From the IMG/VR virus record IMGVR_UViG_3300033149_000835, positions 1 to 39,471 of that record: a stretch of DNA of 39,471 bases. One strand, 5' to 3'. The stretch is from a virus. The notes beneath the pieces are model-generated. The model saw only the letters and a program-made list of their open reading frames with translations, did no database searches and was not told the origin of the DNA. Made by a program: the position numbers and the translations under genes. Shown piece by piece: positions 8,082 to 13,808 of this stretch; position 1 is the stretch's first letter; the number at the start of each line of letters is the position of its first letter.

Positions 8082-8734
8082 TAAATAATAATTCACCGAC
8101 AGTTATGTTAGAATCAAGTAATTGGAAAATTACGCAAGGATATGGTCTAACCGAGTTTGCTAAAACGCATCCCGGGTATTATAAATCATTTGGTGGGATT
8201 CATCCCGGGATCGACTTCGTTGGGGACACCGAGATTATGCCTTTTGTATCAGGCACAGTAACGCAAGCTGGTTGGCAAGAGGGCTGGGGGTTTACAGTAA
8301 CCATTTATGATGGGCGGTTTTATCATTTATACGCCCATTTAGCAGGATTTTTTGTAAAGAGGGGTATGCCGGTTACGGCTTGGGAAACTAAGATAGGCAA
8401 TATGGGATCAACCGGAATATCAACTGGCGTGCATCTTCATTACGGGAAATACTATAAAGTGTTCTGGAAGAAGATTTATATTGATCCGACTGACGATTTA
8501 ATTTTTAATGAAAAAGATATGTTAATAAAAAATCATGTAAATCACAACAAAAAGAATATCGAGGATTTACTTAATGGGATTAAAGCACTTGGTTTTGATA
8601 AGGGTAGGGAGAAACCTTACCTTATTCAAAATGGAGTTAAACAATATTATAGGACAACCGAAGAACTATTTGCTTCACAATTTTGTTTGTGGGTAAAGAG
8701 TTCTGACGCTGATAAAATACCAAATAAGACTTGA
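8021..8734 (+). CDS. M23-family peptidase, probable endolysin
   Basis: A LytM/M23 zinc metallopeptidase of up to 237 residues. Numbered from TTG 8021, all the zinc and catalytic residues are present: H61 and D65 in 'GIHPGIDF', H106 in 'YHLYAHL', and H138/H140 in 'GVHLHYG'. Such enzymes cut peptide cross-bridges in peptidoglycan. A 90-residue C-terminal region of unknown family follows the catalytic domain and may bind the wall. The start is uncertain: TTG 8021 gives an N-terminus containing ILAC, a possible lipobox, while ATG 8105 gives 209 residues with the whole catalytic domain. Neither has a Shine-Dalgarno. Confidence 0.85.
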   Translation: MGGNILACLPFNPDSNNYVLINNNSPTVMLESSNWKITQGYGLTEFAKTHPGYYKSFGGIHPGIDFVGDTEIMPFVSGTVTQAGWQEGWGFTVTIYDGRFYHLYAHLAGFFVKRGMPVTAWETKIGNMGSTGISTGVHLHYGKYYKVFWKKIYIDPTDDLIFNEKDMLIKNHVNHNKKNIEDLLNGIKALGFDKGREKPYLIQNGVKQYYRTTEELFASQFCLWVKSSDADKIPNKT

Positions 8735-8758
8735 CAAATTCAATCAATCGTGTATAAT
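8731..8758 (+). promoter_or_regulatory. Sigma-70-type promoter
   Basis: TTGACA (8731-8736), 16-base spacer, TATAAT (8753-8758): both hexamers match the consensus perfectly. It overlaps the last codons of the endolysin and is followed within three bases by a strong Shine-Dalgarno and a 9-codon leader frame. Confidence 0.8.
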
Positions 8759-8768
8759 GAAGGAGGAA

Positions 8769-8798
8769 ATGATGGCAATTACTCAAAACTATGGTTGA
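8769..8798 (+). CDS. Possible 9-residue leader peptide
   Basis: AGGAGG (8761-8766) lies three bases before ATGATG at 8769, opening a frame that encodes MMAITQNYG and stops at TGA 8796-8798. The Shine-Dalgarno is among the strongest in the genome, yet the frame is tiny. The promoter -10 is so close that the transcript would begin at or inside the Shine-Dalgarno, so this could also be a chance frame or a leaderless start. The second promoter begins inside its stop codon. Confidence 0.35.
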   Translation: MMAITQNYG

Positions 8799-8824
8799 CA
8801 GCTTACCCTTTTTCTCAGTTTAAT
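8795..8824 (+). promoter_or_regulatory. Second promoter with operator-like repeats
   Basis: TTGACA (8795-8800), 18-base spacer, TTTAAT (8819-8824, five of six). The -35 is part of an inverted repeat, GTTGACA (8794-8800) with TGTCAAC (8828-8834), and GTCAACAA occurs twice in direct order (from 8829 and from 8840). The arrangement looks like a repressor-controlled promoter feeding the phosphoesterase gene. Confidence 0.5.
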
Positions 8825-8866
8825 AGTTGTCAACAAGTCGTCAACAAAGGAGGTTAATAAAAGAAA

Positions 8867-8900
8867 AGGAGGGCAAAAGTAAGTTAGCTTCTGTCCTCCT
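8867..8900 (+). other. Hairpin enclosing an AGGAGG sequence
   Basis: Left arm 8867-8879 pairs with right arm 8888-8900 (AGGAGG with CCTCCT at the base); 12 of 13 positions pair, including one G-U, with an 8-base loop. The left arm contains a Shine-Dalgarno-like sequence without a start codon behind it. The hairpin ends eight bases before the phosphoesterase ATG and may act as a transcript boundary or translational control element. Confidence 0.5.
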
Positions 8901-8908
8901 ATATATTT

Positions 8909-9688
8909 ATGATTTACCTGGAGGAAGAAATACCCAATAAATGCGGTTATATAGTTCCCATAGGTGATTGTCATATAGGCGACAAGGCCTTTTCTAAGCA
9001 CGCTGAAAACAAATTAAAAGGCTATATTAAATGGATACAGGATAGAGATAATGCCCGGGTAATACTTATGGGTGATATTTTGAATTGTGCTACACGGATT
9101 TCTGCTACTGATCCGTGGGATCAAACCGAGGGTCAGGAAGAACAGGCCATTGAATTGTTTACTCCGATAAAGGATAAGATTGTAGTGGCTATTGACGGCA
9201 ATCACGAACAGCGTCTTATAAAGTTTGCTAACTACCGGGTTACACAATCTCTCTGCCGGGCATTGGGAGTTAAGTATGGCGGCACAAGTTGCGTAGTAAA
9301 TTTTAAGGTCAGGAAATATTATAGGAAGGAAGTTAAGCGTGGAACTTGGCGACAGCAATATAAATTCTATGCCCACCACACGACAGGCGGAGGTGCAACA
9401 GTTGGAGGTAAAATAAACAGGGTTGACAAATTAAGGCAAATGGTTTCTAATGCAGATGTATATTTGGGTGCGCACAACCATATGCTAGGTGCAATTCCTG
9501 TATCAACTGGTATAATAGATAGTAGTAGAAAGAAAATTAAATACCCTAAACAATGGATCGTAGATTGCGGATCGTATCTGGACTGGGAGAATTCCTATGC
9601 TGAACAGGCACAATTCCCACCGAATAAACTAGGAAGCCCGAGGATTCGATTAAACGGATTAACCCACGATATTCATGTATCATTATAG
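8909..9688 (+). CDS. Calcineurin-like metallophosphoesterase
   Basis: A 259-residue protein with the complete metallophosphoesterase motif set: D20-x-H22 in 'GDCHIGD', G55-D56 in 'MGDILN', 'GNHE' at 97-100, H156/H157 in 'AHHTTGG' and 'GAHNH' at 187-191 (G-x-H-x-H). These residues bind two metals and cleave phosphoester bonds; the substrate cannot be read from sequence. Homologues are common in phages. A Shine-Dalgarno-like GGAGGA lies inside the first codons, so a slightly later start cannot be excluded. It is expressed from the two promoters upstream. Confidence 0.85.
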   Translation: MIYLEEEIPNKCGYIVPIGDCHIGDKAFSKHAENKLKGYIKWIQDRDNARVILMGDILNCATRISATDPWDQTEGQEEQAIELFTPIKDKIVVAIDGNHEQRLIKFANYRVTQSLCRALGVKYGGTSCVVNFKVRKYYRKEVKRGTWRQQYKFYAHHTTGGGATVGGKINRVDKLRQMVSNADVYLGAHNHMLGAIPVSTGIIDSSRKKIKYPKQWIVDCGSYLDWENSYAEQAQFPPNKLGSPRIRLNGLTHDIHVSL

Positions 9689-9718
9689 ATATTATAATTA
9701 TGAGAGTGAGGTGAAATA

Positions 9719-9886
9719 ATGAATTATTTTTTAGACGGATACAAAACCTATTTAGCCGGATTAGCAGCAGTAGTAGTAGCTGTTTTATCACAGATATTTG
9801 GGTGGTTTGATCTAGCTGTAAATATTGAAGTGTTGTTTATTGGCCTAGTAGCTTTAGGTTTAAGACGGGCTTTAGACGAAGAATAG
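9719..9886 (+). CDS. Holin candidate, two transmembrane helices
   Basis: A 55-residue protein: 'MNYFLDGYKTYLAGLAAVVV' continues into a first hydrophobic helix (about 11-28), a short loop with FGWFD, a second helix (about 37-48), then a charged tail RRALDEE. The 'LDGYKTY' start followed by two helices is a common small phage holin-like pattern. GAGGTG six bases before ATG 9719 is a good Shine-Dalgarno. It lies two genes after the endolysin. Function is inferred from topology and location only. Confidence 0.6.
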   Translation: MNYFLDGYKTYLAGLAAVVVAVLSQIFGWFDLAVNIEVLFIGLVALGLRRALDEE

Positions 9887-9914
9887 CTTGACAAATAAAT
9901 TTAGCTATGCTAAG

Positions 9915-9923
9915 TTATCCACA
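9915..9923 (+). promoter_or_regulatory. DnaA box
   Basis: TTATCCACA is a perfect match to the strong bacterial DnaA-binding consensus and lies in non-coding DNA. It overlaps the position where the -10 of the TTGACA at 9888 would sit, so DnaA binding could also repress transcription there. Confidence 0.6.
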
Positions 9924-9949
9924 TACGAATCTGGCGTATTAATTTAGCT

Positions 9950-9984
9950 AAAGAGCTGTGTAGCCAGATTCTACATGGCTCTTT
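9950..9984 (+). other. Long hairpin, 14-bp stem with 7-base loop
   Basis: Left arm 9950-9963 pairs fully with right arm 9971-9984 when G-U pairs are allowed (AAAGAGC with GCTCTTT, TGTAG with CTACA); the loop is CCAGATT. An alternative stem, GAATCTGGC 9927-9935 with GCCAGATTC 9963-9971, uses the loop bases, so the two folds exclude each other. Confidence 0.55.
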
Positions 9985-10052
9985 GCTTATATAAAATGCA
10001 TACAAATACAAATAAACCAATACAACAGAATGTCCTATTTATAGAGAAACAT

Positions 10053-10141
10053 TGTTCCCTATGGTATAAAAGGAGAACAGACCACAAATCCAGGCCATGT
10101 CCCGCCCCTGACAACCTGGTCTAGGCTTGTTCTTCTTTTTT
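10053..10141 (+). terminator. Intrinsic terminator with a competing upstream stem (attenuator-like)
   Basis: The terminator form pairs 10068-10079 with 10128-10139 and encloses CCAGG (10090-10094) with CCTGG (10115-10119) and TGTC with GACA. A T-rich run follows from 10134. The left arm can instead pair upstream: TGTTCCCT (10053-10060) with AGGAGAACA (10071-10079). The interior is much more GC-rich than its surroundings. Lying just before the CAP-domain gene, it could terminate the preceding transcript or gate this gene. Confidence 0.6.
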
Positions 10142-10196
10142 ATTTATTAATTTTTAATTAAACAGGTATTTCCTTCTTACCTAGAATAGAGGGGCT

Positions 10197-10658
10197 ATGG
10201 ATATGAAAACATTAATATTTATTATCTACATTAAAATACTTATTCTTCTTGGGTTATTAGGGTCTCCAATTATGCCGGTTGAATCTATTGTAATTCCAGA
10301 AATTCAATCTATTGAATTAAACCAATTAGAAAAAGAAGTTAATCAATATCGTTTAGAAAATGGTTTTAATATTTTAGAGGCTTCAGAGTGTTTAAGGGAT
10401 AGGGCTACAATGCGTTTAGGAGAGATCAAAACGCAATTTAGCCATATACGCCCTAATGGTAATTATTCAGTAAGTGAGAAGTATTGTGGGGCTACTAAAA
10501 GGGGTGAGAATTTGGCTAGGGATATAATTGATCCGGCGTTTTTAATTTTGGCGTGGCAGAAAAGCCCTACCCACAATGCAGTTTTATTAAATCCGAAGTA
10601 TAAAAAAATAGGGATATTCATAGAAGGCGAATATGCTGTTTTAGAGGTGAGTAATTAG
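10197..10658 (+). CDS. Secreted CAP (SCP/YkwD-like) domain protein
   Basis: A 153-residue protein. Residues 4-22 are a hydrophobic signal or anchor (TLIFIIYIKILILLGLLG). Residues about 43-150 carry the CAP fold: 'EVNQYRLENG' at the start, 'FSHIRPNG' at 81-88, 'GENLA' at 103-107, W120 with 'SPTHN', and 'PKYKKIGI'. These are the hallmark positions, including the two histidines, of bacterial YkwD-like CAP proteins. ATG 10203 (codon 3) is an equally possible start. CAP domains are extracellular and of mixed or unknown activity; a role at the host envelope is inferred. Confidence 0.8.
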   Translation: MDMKTLIFIIYIKILILLGLLGSPIMPVESIVIPEIQSIELNQLEKEVNQYRLENGFNILEASECLRDRATMRLGEIKTQFSHIRPNGNYSVSEKYCGATKRGENLARDIIDPAFLILAWQKSPTHNAVLLNPKYKKIGIFIEGEYAVLEVSN

Positions 10659-10661
10659 GGT

Positions 10662-10670
10662 TGTGGATAA
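10662..10670 (-). promoter_or_regulatory. DnaA box (reverse strand)
   Basis: TGTGGATAA is the exact reverse complement of TTATCCACA, the strong DnaA consensus. It sits between the CAP gene stop and the promoter at 10676, five bases before the -35. The two boxes face opposite directions about 750 bp apart. Confidence 0.6.
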
Positions 10671-10675
10671 CTTAC

Positions 10676-10704
10676 TTGACAATTATATCATATTGATATA
10701 TACT
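10676..10704 (+). promoter_or_regulatory. Sigma-70-type promoter for the RHH regulator gene
   Basis: TTGACA (10676-10681), 17-base spacer, TATACT (10699-10704, five of six). The ATG of the regulator gene follows only seven bases after the -10, so the transcript would be leaderless or nearly so. The ATATATAC/TGATATAT repeats around the -10 could be an autoregulatory operator for the RHH protein. Confidence 0.75.
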
Positions 10705-10711
10705 GATATAT

Positions 10712-10849
10712 ATGAAGATAAAAGAAAAAGAATATCTATTAAGACTACCGAATAATTTATATATTCAGATCAAGCAATATTCCCGGGATAACGATATGTC
10801 CATAGCTAGAGCAATACGCAAAGCTATAAAATTATTATTAAATAAATAA
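10712..10849 (+). CDS. Ribbon-helix-helix (Arc/CopG-like) DNA-binding protein
   Basis: A 45-residue protein, MKIKEKEYLLRLPNNLYIQI followed by a helix 'KQYSRDND', a turn, and a helix 'MSIARAIRKAIKLLL'. The beta strand 'YLLRLPNNL' then helix-turn-helix with S-x-A-x-A-I-R is the ribbon-helix-helix pattern of Arc, CopG and MetJ-type repressors, which bind DNA as dimers through the N-terminal strand. It is preceded by its own promoter and a DnaA box and followed one base later by the WDSV-repeat gene. A regulator of early or replication functions is a reasonable inference. Confidence 0.8.
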   Translation: MKIKEKEYLLRLPNNLYIQIKQYSRDNDMSIARAIRKAIKLLLNK

Positions 10850-10850
10850 T

Positions 10851-11642
10851 ATGTGTCAAGCATTTAGTGCATTAGTAACAAAATCAAAAAAGGTCTATTG
10901 GAAAACAGGGGTGGATTCTCATGATGAATTACAGGTGATGTATGTTAAAAAGGATAAGGAATTAAAAGATGATAAAGAACCGCCTAATAATACTTTTGCT
11001 CGGATTGAAATTGCACCCAAGAATAGGGATTATTTAAATCCTGATAAATGGATTTATAATATTGATGAGAGAGTAAAACCTAAATGGTTAAAAAAATCTT
11101 ATGAGAAGCCTTGTCGAGAGGCTTGGAAGCTATGGAAAGAGGAGGTTTATAGCTTAATAGATTTGGAAGGATTAAAGAATTTAATACATCCTTTCAAGAT
11201 TACTCCGCCAAAAAAGATTACTAAGAAACATCTTAATTTATTGCGACAATGGGATTCAGTCTGGGATTCAGTCAGGGGTTCAGTCTGGGATTCAGTCAGG
11301 GATTCAGTCAGGGATTCAGTCGGGGGTTCAGTCTGGGATTCAGTCAGGGATTCAGTCTGGGATTCAGTCAGGGGTTCAGTCTGGGATTCAGTCAGGGATT
11401 CAGTCGGGGATTCAGTCGGGGGTTCAGTCGGGGGTTCAGTCAGGGATTCAGTCTGGGCTTATACTGGTTCGCATTTCGAGATTAAGAAATGGAGATATAC
11501 TGATAAGATAAAAATTAAAGGCTATCCATTTCAGAGTGTAGTCAAGTTATGGAAAATGGGATTAGTGCCTAGTTATGACGGAAAGGTGTGGAGATTGCAC
11601 GGAGGTAAAAAAGCTAATATTTTATGGGAAGGAAAAATTTAA
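10851..11642 (+). CDS. WDSV-repeat protein of unknown function
   Basis: A 263-residue protein in three parts. The N-terminal domain (about 1-132, starting MCQAFSALVTKSKKVYW) resembles a family seen in many phages and environmental genomes that starts MC-x-F-S. The central 68 residues are seventeen 4-residue units of the form [W/R/G]-[D/G]-S-V. The C-terminal part (about 203-263) is basic and aromatic. The repeat periodicity suggests a regular beta-solenoid-like or extended structure. It begins one base after the RHH gene stop. I do not know its function. Confidence 0.75.
   Translation: MCQAFSALVTKSKKVYWKTGVDSHDELQVMYVKKDKELKDDKEPPNNTFARIEIAPKNRDYLNPDKWIYNIDERVKPKWLKKSYEKPCREAWKLWKEEVYSLIDLEGLKNLIHPFKITPPKKITKKHLNLLRQWDSVWDSVRGSVWDSVRDSVRDSVGGSVWDSVRDSVWDSVRGSVWDSVRDSVGDSVGGSVGGSVRDSVWAYTGSHFEIKKWRYTDKIKIKGYPFQSVVKLWKMGLVPSYDGKVWRLHGGKKANILWEGKI
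11250..11453 (+). repeat. Tandem 12-bp repeat, 17 units, coding
   Basis: Seventeen consecutive 12-base units of the type TGGGATTCAGTC lie in frame inside the WDSV gene. Variation is confined mostly to the first codon (Trp, Arg, Gly by T/A/G changes) and the second (Asp/Gly). Near-identity makes copy number changes by slippage or recombination likely. Confidence 0.95.
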
Positions 11643-11662
11643 TAACAATTAATAATAAAATT

Positions 11663-12037
11663 ATGCAATGCCCAGTTTGTTCTGGCGATATGTGGGATAA
11701 TCGCCAAAAGAAAACAAAAGCCACTCAACCTGATTTCCGGTGTAAAGACCCAGAGTGCAAAATGGAATGGGATTACCAGGCCAAGATTTGGAAAAAAAGT
11801 GAGTTTACAACGGCGGTGTGGGAGAATACTAAAGACCAAAATAAAGAGAAAGACCGGAAGAACGCAGAGAATACTTTTAAGGGTGATCTAAAGGATAGTC
11901 AGATACAGGAGAATATTGAGAAGAAAAATCAAAGCATTAAAGAAGCCCAGGAGATTAGGGCGGCGGAGAACGACAAACTTATTGTAGCTATCGAGGGATT
12001 AACAAACGCTATTAATAATCATAGCCTAACTAAATAA
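11663..12037 (+). CDS. Zinc-ribbon protein with charged helical C-terminus
   Basis: A 124-residue protein from ATG 11663. The N-terminus has 'MQCPVCSGDMWDN' and later 'FRCKDPECKMEW', a CxxC...CxxxxC zinc ribbon. Residues about 60-124 are highly charged (KDQNKEKDRKNAEN, IEKKNQSIKEAQEI) and predicted coiled coil. An in-frame ATG at 11624 exists but lies inside the upstream gene, and the later start also places the ribbon at the N-terminus. The role is unknown; DNA or RNA binding is possible. Confidence 0.7.
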   Translation: MQCPVCSGDMWDNRQKKTKATQPDFRCKDPECKMEWDYQAKIWKKSEFTTAVWENTKDQNKEKDRKNAENTFKGDLKDSQIQENIEKKNQSIKEAQEIRAAENDKLIVAIEGLTNAINNHSLTK

Positions 12038-12038
12038 T

Positions 12039-12191
12039 ATGAAACCCAAACAAGAGTGGTATAGACTTAGGAATACTACACTAGATCAATTCACTGTTGA
12101 AAAGGGTGCTAAATATCCTGAACTGATAGCTTTCTTATTGCAGCAGATTGATAGCATATATAGATTAGAGTTTATAAGAAAATTAAAATAA
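12039..12191 (+). CDS. Small hypothetical protein
   Basis: A 50-residue protein starting MKPKQEWYRLRNTTLDQFTV, with a helix 'YPELIAFLLQQIDSIYRLEF' in the second half. It starts one base after the preceding stop, which supports a real translated gene. No family is recognised. Confidence 0.55.
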   Translation: MKPKQEWYRLRNTTLDQFTVEKGAKYPELIAFLLQQIDSIYRLEFIRKLK

Positions 12192-12198
12192 AAACAAA

Positions 12199-12657
12199 AT
12201 GTTAAAAAGCAAATACACATCTAAACATGCTCTTTATTTTTTAACAATCTGTGTCCTCACCTTTTTGCTTATATTTGGGATAGAAGCGCAAAAACCAATA
12301 GATATACTAGAATATGGGGTTAAAGTTGATACAGGACAACCTCGTAACGATTATGACCCTAATATAGCGAGTTTAGCTGTTGTGGAATATGACAAATATA
12401 GGGTTACTGGCTTTTCATCAGTTGAGTGTAAAACTACTTGGTGTAATGCAAATGCTGGAGAACCAAGAGGACAAAAGGTAGCACTTAATTCAAAGTATGG
12501 AAAAGTTAAACAAATCTATATTCCGAAATATGATAAGACTTATGAAGTGATCGGAACGACTGATTATAAAACGGATTTAGATATATGGTTTGGTGATGAT
12601 TATAAAACTGCATTGGAACAGGGATTACAGTATCTTGATTTAGAATTTATATATTAA
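12199..12657 (+). CDS. Secreted 3D-domain-like protein
   Basis: A 152-residue protein. An N-terminal signal or anchor covers about 10-28 (HALYFLTICVLTFLLIFGI). The C-terminal 90 residues resemble the 3D (Asp-Asp-Asp) double-psi barrel domain: 'YRVTGFSS', 'GQKVALNSKYG', 'YEVIGTTDYKTDLDIWFGD', then a short helix and a final strand 'QYLDLEFI'. The T-D and D-L-D carboxylates match the family's acidic positions. 3D proteins act on or near peptidoglycan and glycans outside the membrane. It is a moderate-strength call. Confidence 0.6.
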   Translation: MLKSKYTSKHALYFLTICVLTFLLIFGIEAQKPIDILEYGVKVDTGQPRNDYDPNIASLAVVEYDKYRVTGFSSVECKTTWCNANAGEPRGQKVALNSKYGKVKQIYIPKYDKTYEVIGTTDYKTDLDIWFGDDYKTALEQGLQYLDLEFIY

Positions 12658-12671
12658 TTATATGAGATTAT

Positions 12672-13052
12672 ATGAGACCAATAAAATTTAGAGTTTGGGA
12701 AAAAATGAATAAAATGATGTTAAAAATAGATTCTGTTGACTGGAAAGATGGACATCCATATTTTACTGACGATATTTATATCCCAATGCAATACACTGGC
12801 TTAAAGGATAAGAATGGGAATGGGAAAGAGATATATGAGGGGGATATTGTTGAGTTTGAAGAACCACAAATGGAATCTGGTATGAGAATTGCAAAGATAA
12901 TCTTTGAAGATGGTTGTTTTTTAGCAGATGTTCTATATTATGATGCAAATTTCAAGGATAATAACTCTGAATCTGAAAAATATTCTTTATCAATTATTAA
13001 TAGCTTAGAAATTATCGGTAATATAATGGAGAATAAAGAATTACTAAAATAA
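12672..13052 (+). CDS. YopX family protein
   Basis: A 126-residue protein with the YopX signature: 'MRPIKFRVWE' at the start, 'MQYTGLKDKNGNGKEIYEGD' in the middle and 'LEIIGNIMENKELL' at the end. YopX proteins form small barrel-like multimers and are widespread in phages; their job is unknown. An extra Asn-Gly (a 6-base insertion) lies between DKNG and KEIYEGD compared with the neighbouring copy. A 31-base stretch around the middle motif is identical to the next gene, evidence of a recent duplication. Confidence 0.85.
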   Translation: MRPIKFRVWEKMNKMMLKIDSVDWKDGHPYFTDDIYIPMQYTGLKDKNGNGKEIYEGDIVEFEEPQMESGMRIAKIIFEDGCFLADVLYYDANFKDNNSESEKYSLSIINSLEIIGNIMENKELLK

Positions 13053-13056
13053 TACT

Positions 13057-13376
13057 ATGAGAACAATAAAGTTTAGAGCATTTGAAACAGAAACAAAAGA
13101 AATGGTTAATGATATTTGGATAGCACCTGAATATGATTGGGCTGTTTTTGCTGATAATGATGCTATGTGTGAAAGGGAAAGAAGTGAAAACTGGAAATTA
13201 ATGCAATACACTGGCTTAAAGGATAAGAATGGAAAAGAAATCTACTTGTATGGAATAATGAGTGTGCTAGATGGGGATTAAAACATAAAGAAAATTATCC
13301 AGTATCAATTCATAGTAAAGGAAAATCACTTGAAATCATAGGCAATATATATGAAAATAAAGATTTATTAAAATAA
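13057..13376 (+). pseudogene. Second YopX copy, frameshifted
   Basis: The first frame starts at ATG 13057 (MRTIKFRAFETETKEM), carries 'MQYTGLKDKNGKEIY' and stops at 13279-13281. The missing C-terminal half continues in another frame from about 13250: 'ECARWGLKHKENYP' and 'LEIIGNIYENKDLLK', stopping at TAA 13374-13376. The tail closely matches that of the upstream YopX gene. The usual segment after KEIY (EGD...) is also deleted. A 74-residue truncated product might still be made. Confidence 0.8.
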
Positions 13377-13377
13377 C

Positions 13378-13522
13378 TATCCCCTTTGGATATAATTTTG
13401 TCTAGTTCTTCAAAACTTAGGAGGTTGGAAGCCTAGTAATCAAATCAATTTTTGAGCAGAGTTATATCCTTTTGGGATGGTATTCGCCACTTGGCGAGGT
13501 TATCCCTCTTTCACCTCGCCAA
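13378..13522 (+). ncRNA. Candidate structured RNA element, unknown class
   Basis: Non-coding. GGATATAA (13388-13395) pairs with TTATATCC (13462-13469), enclosing several smaller hairpins (for example TCAAA with TTTGA). Two small repeats of the type ATCC-N5-GGAT occur at 13379-13391 and 13466-13478. Downstream, TTGGCGAGGT (13491-13500) pairs perfectly over ten bases with 13513-13522, and an alternative hairpin TCGCCA/TGGCGA (13484-13497) competes. It could be a riboswitch-like leader for 13539 or a stand-alone RNA. Confidence 0.4.
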
Positions 13523-13538
13523 CTGATAAATACATATT

Positions 13539-13808
13539 ATGTCTATTATACAAAACGACTATTTAGAATTTATAAAAGTTCACCCAACTAAACAAGGCAC
13601 AATGGGATTTTACCAGCGTCTTGAATTTAAGGATCAAAACGGAAAATGGTATAAAACTGACACTGTTATAGGCTTCCGGAATTATGCCCGGTGGCGGAAA
13701 GTATTAAGGCTCGGAATCGGAACTCACATCACTAATTATATAATCAAAGACGAACTTACTATTGATGCTGACAGTCCAATTAAGATCGTAGGAGATAAGT
13801 TATTATGA
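13539..13808 (+). CDS. Hypothetical protein
   Basis: An 89-residue basic protein beginning MSIIQNDYLEFIKVHPTKQG, with 'GFRNYARWRKVLRLGIGTHI' in the middle. It lies downstream of the structured RNA candidate, and its stop overlaps the next ATG (TTATGA). A small beta-rich fold is suggested. No family is recognised. Confidence 0.6.
   Translation: MSIIQNDYLEFIKVHPTKQGTMGFYQRLEFKDQNGKWYKTDTVIGFRNYARWRKVLRLGIGTHITNYIIKDELTIDADSPIKIVGDKLL

Larger units (their letters stand above)
9887..10196. other. 310-bp non-coding regulatory region / origin candidate
   Basis: No credible gene is present. In order it holds: a TTGACA at 9888-9893 with a weak -10; a short palindrome TTAGC-TAT-GCTAA (9901-9913); a perfect DnaA box (9915-9923); two overlapping, mutually exclusive hairpins (9927-9984); a direct repeat AATTTAGCTA (9898-9907, 9941-9950); an A/C-rich stretch with repeated TACAAA (10010-10025); an attenuator-like structure (10053-10141); and a highly AT-rich tract (10134-10162) that could unwind. 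Confidence 0.6.

Noticed and set aside
9426-9450. TTGACA-like sequence within the phosphoesterase gene
   Set aside because: No adequate -10 at the right spacing and it is in the middle of conserved coding sequence.
11250-11453. Repeat array as a possible CRISPR
   Set aside because: Units are 12 bases, contiguous, with no spacers, and in frame within a gene.
11249-11485. Forward frame encoding repeated GFSL/GFSQ units
   Set aside because: It is the alternative frame of the 12-bp repeat inside the WDSV gene; any repeat of length divisible by three gives such a shadow.
13388-13469. Possible tRNA (7-8 bp acceptor-like stem, about 80 bases)
   Set aside because: No T-arm with a TTCRA-type loop next to the 3' strand, no convincing D-arm or anticodon arm, no CCA.
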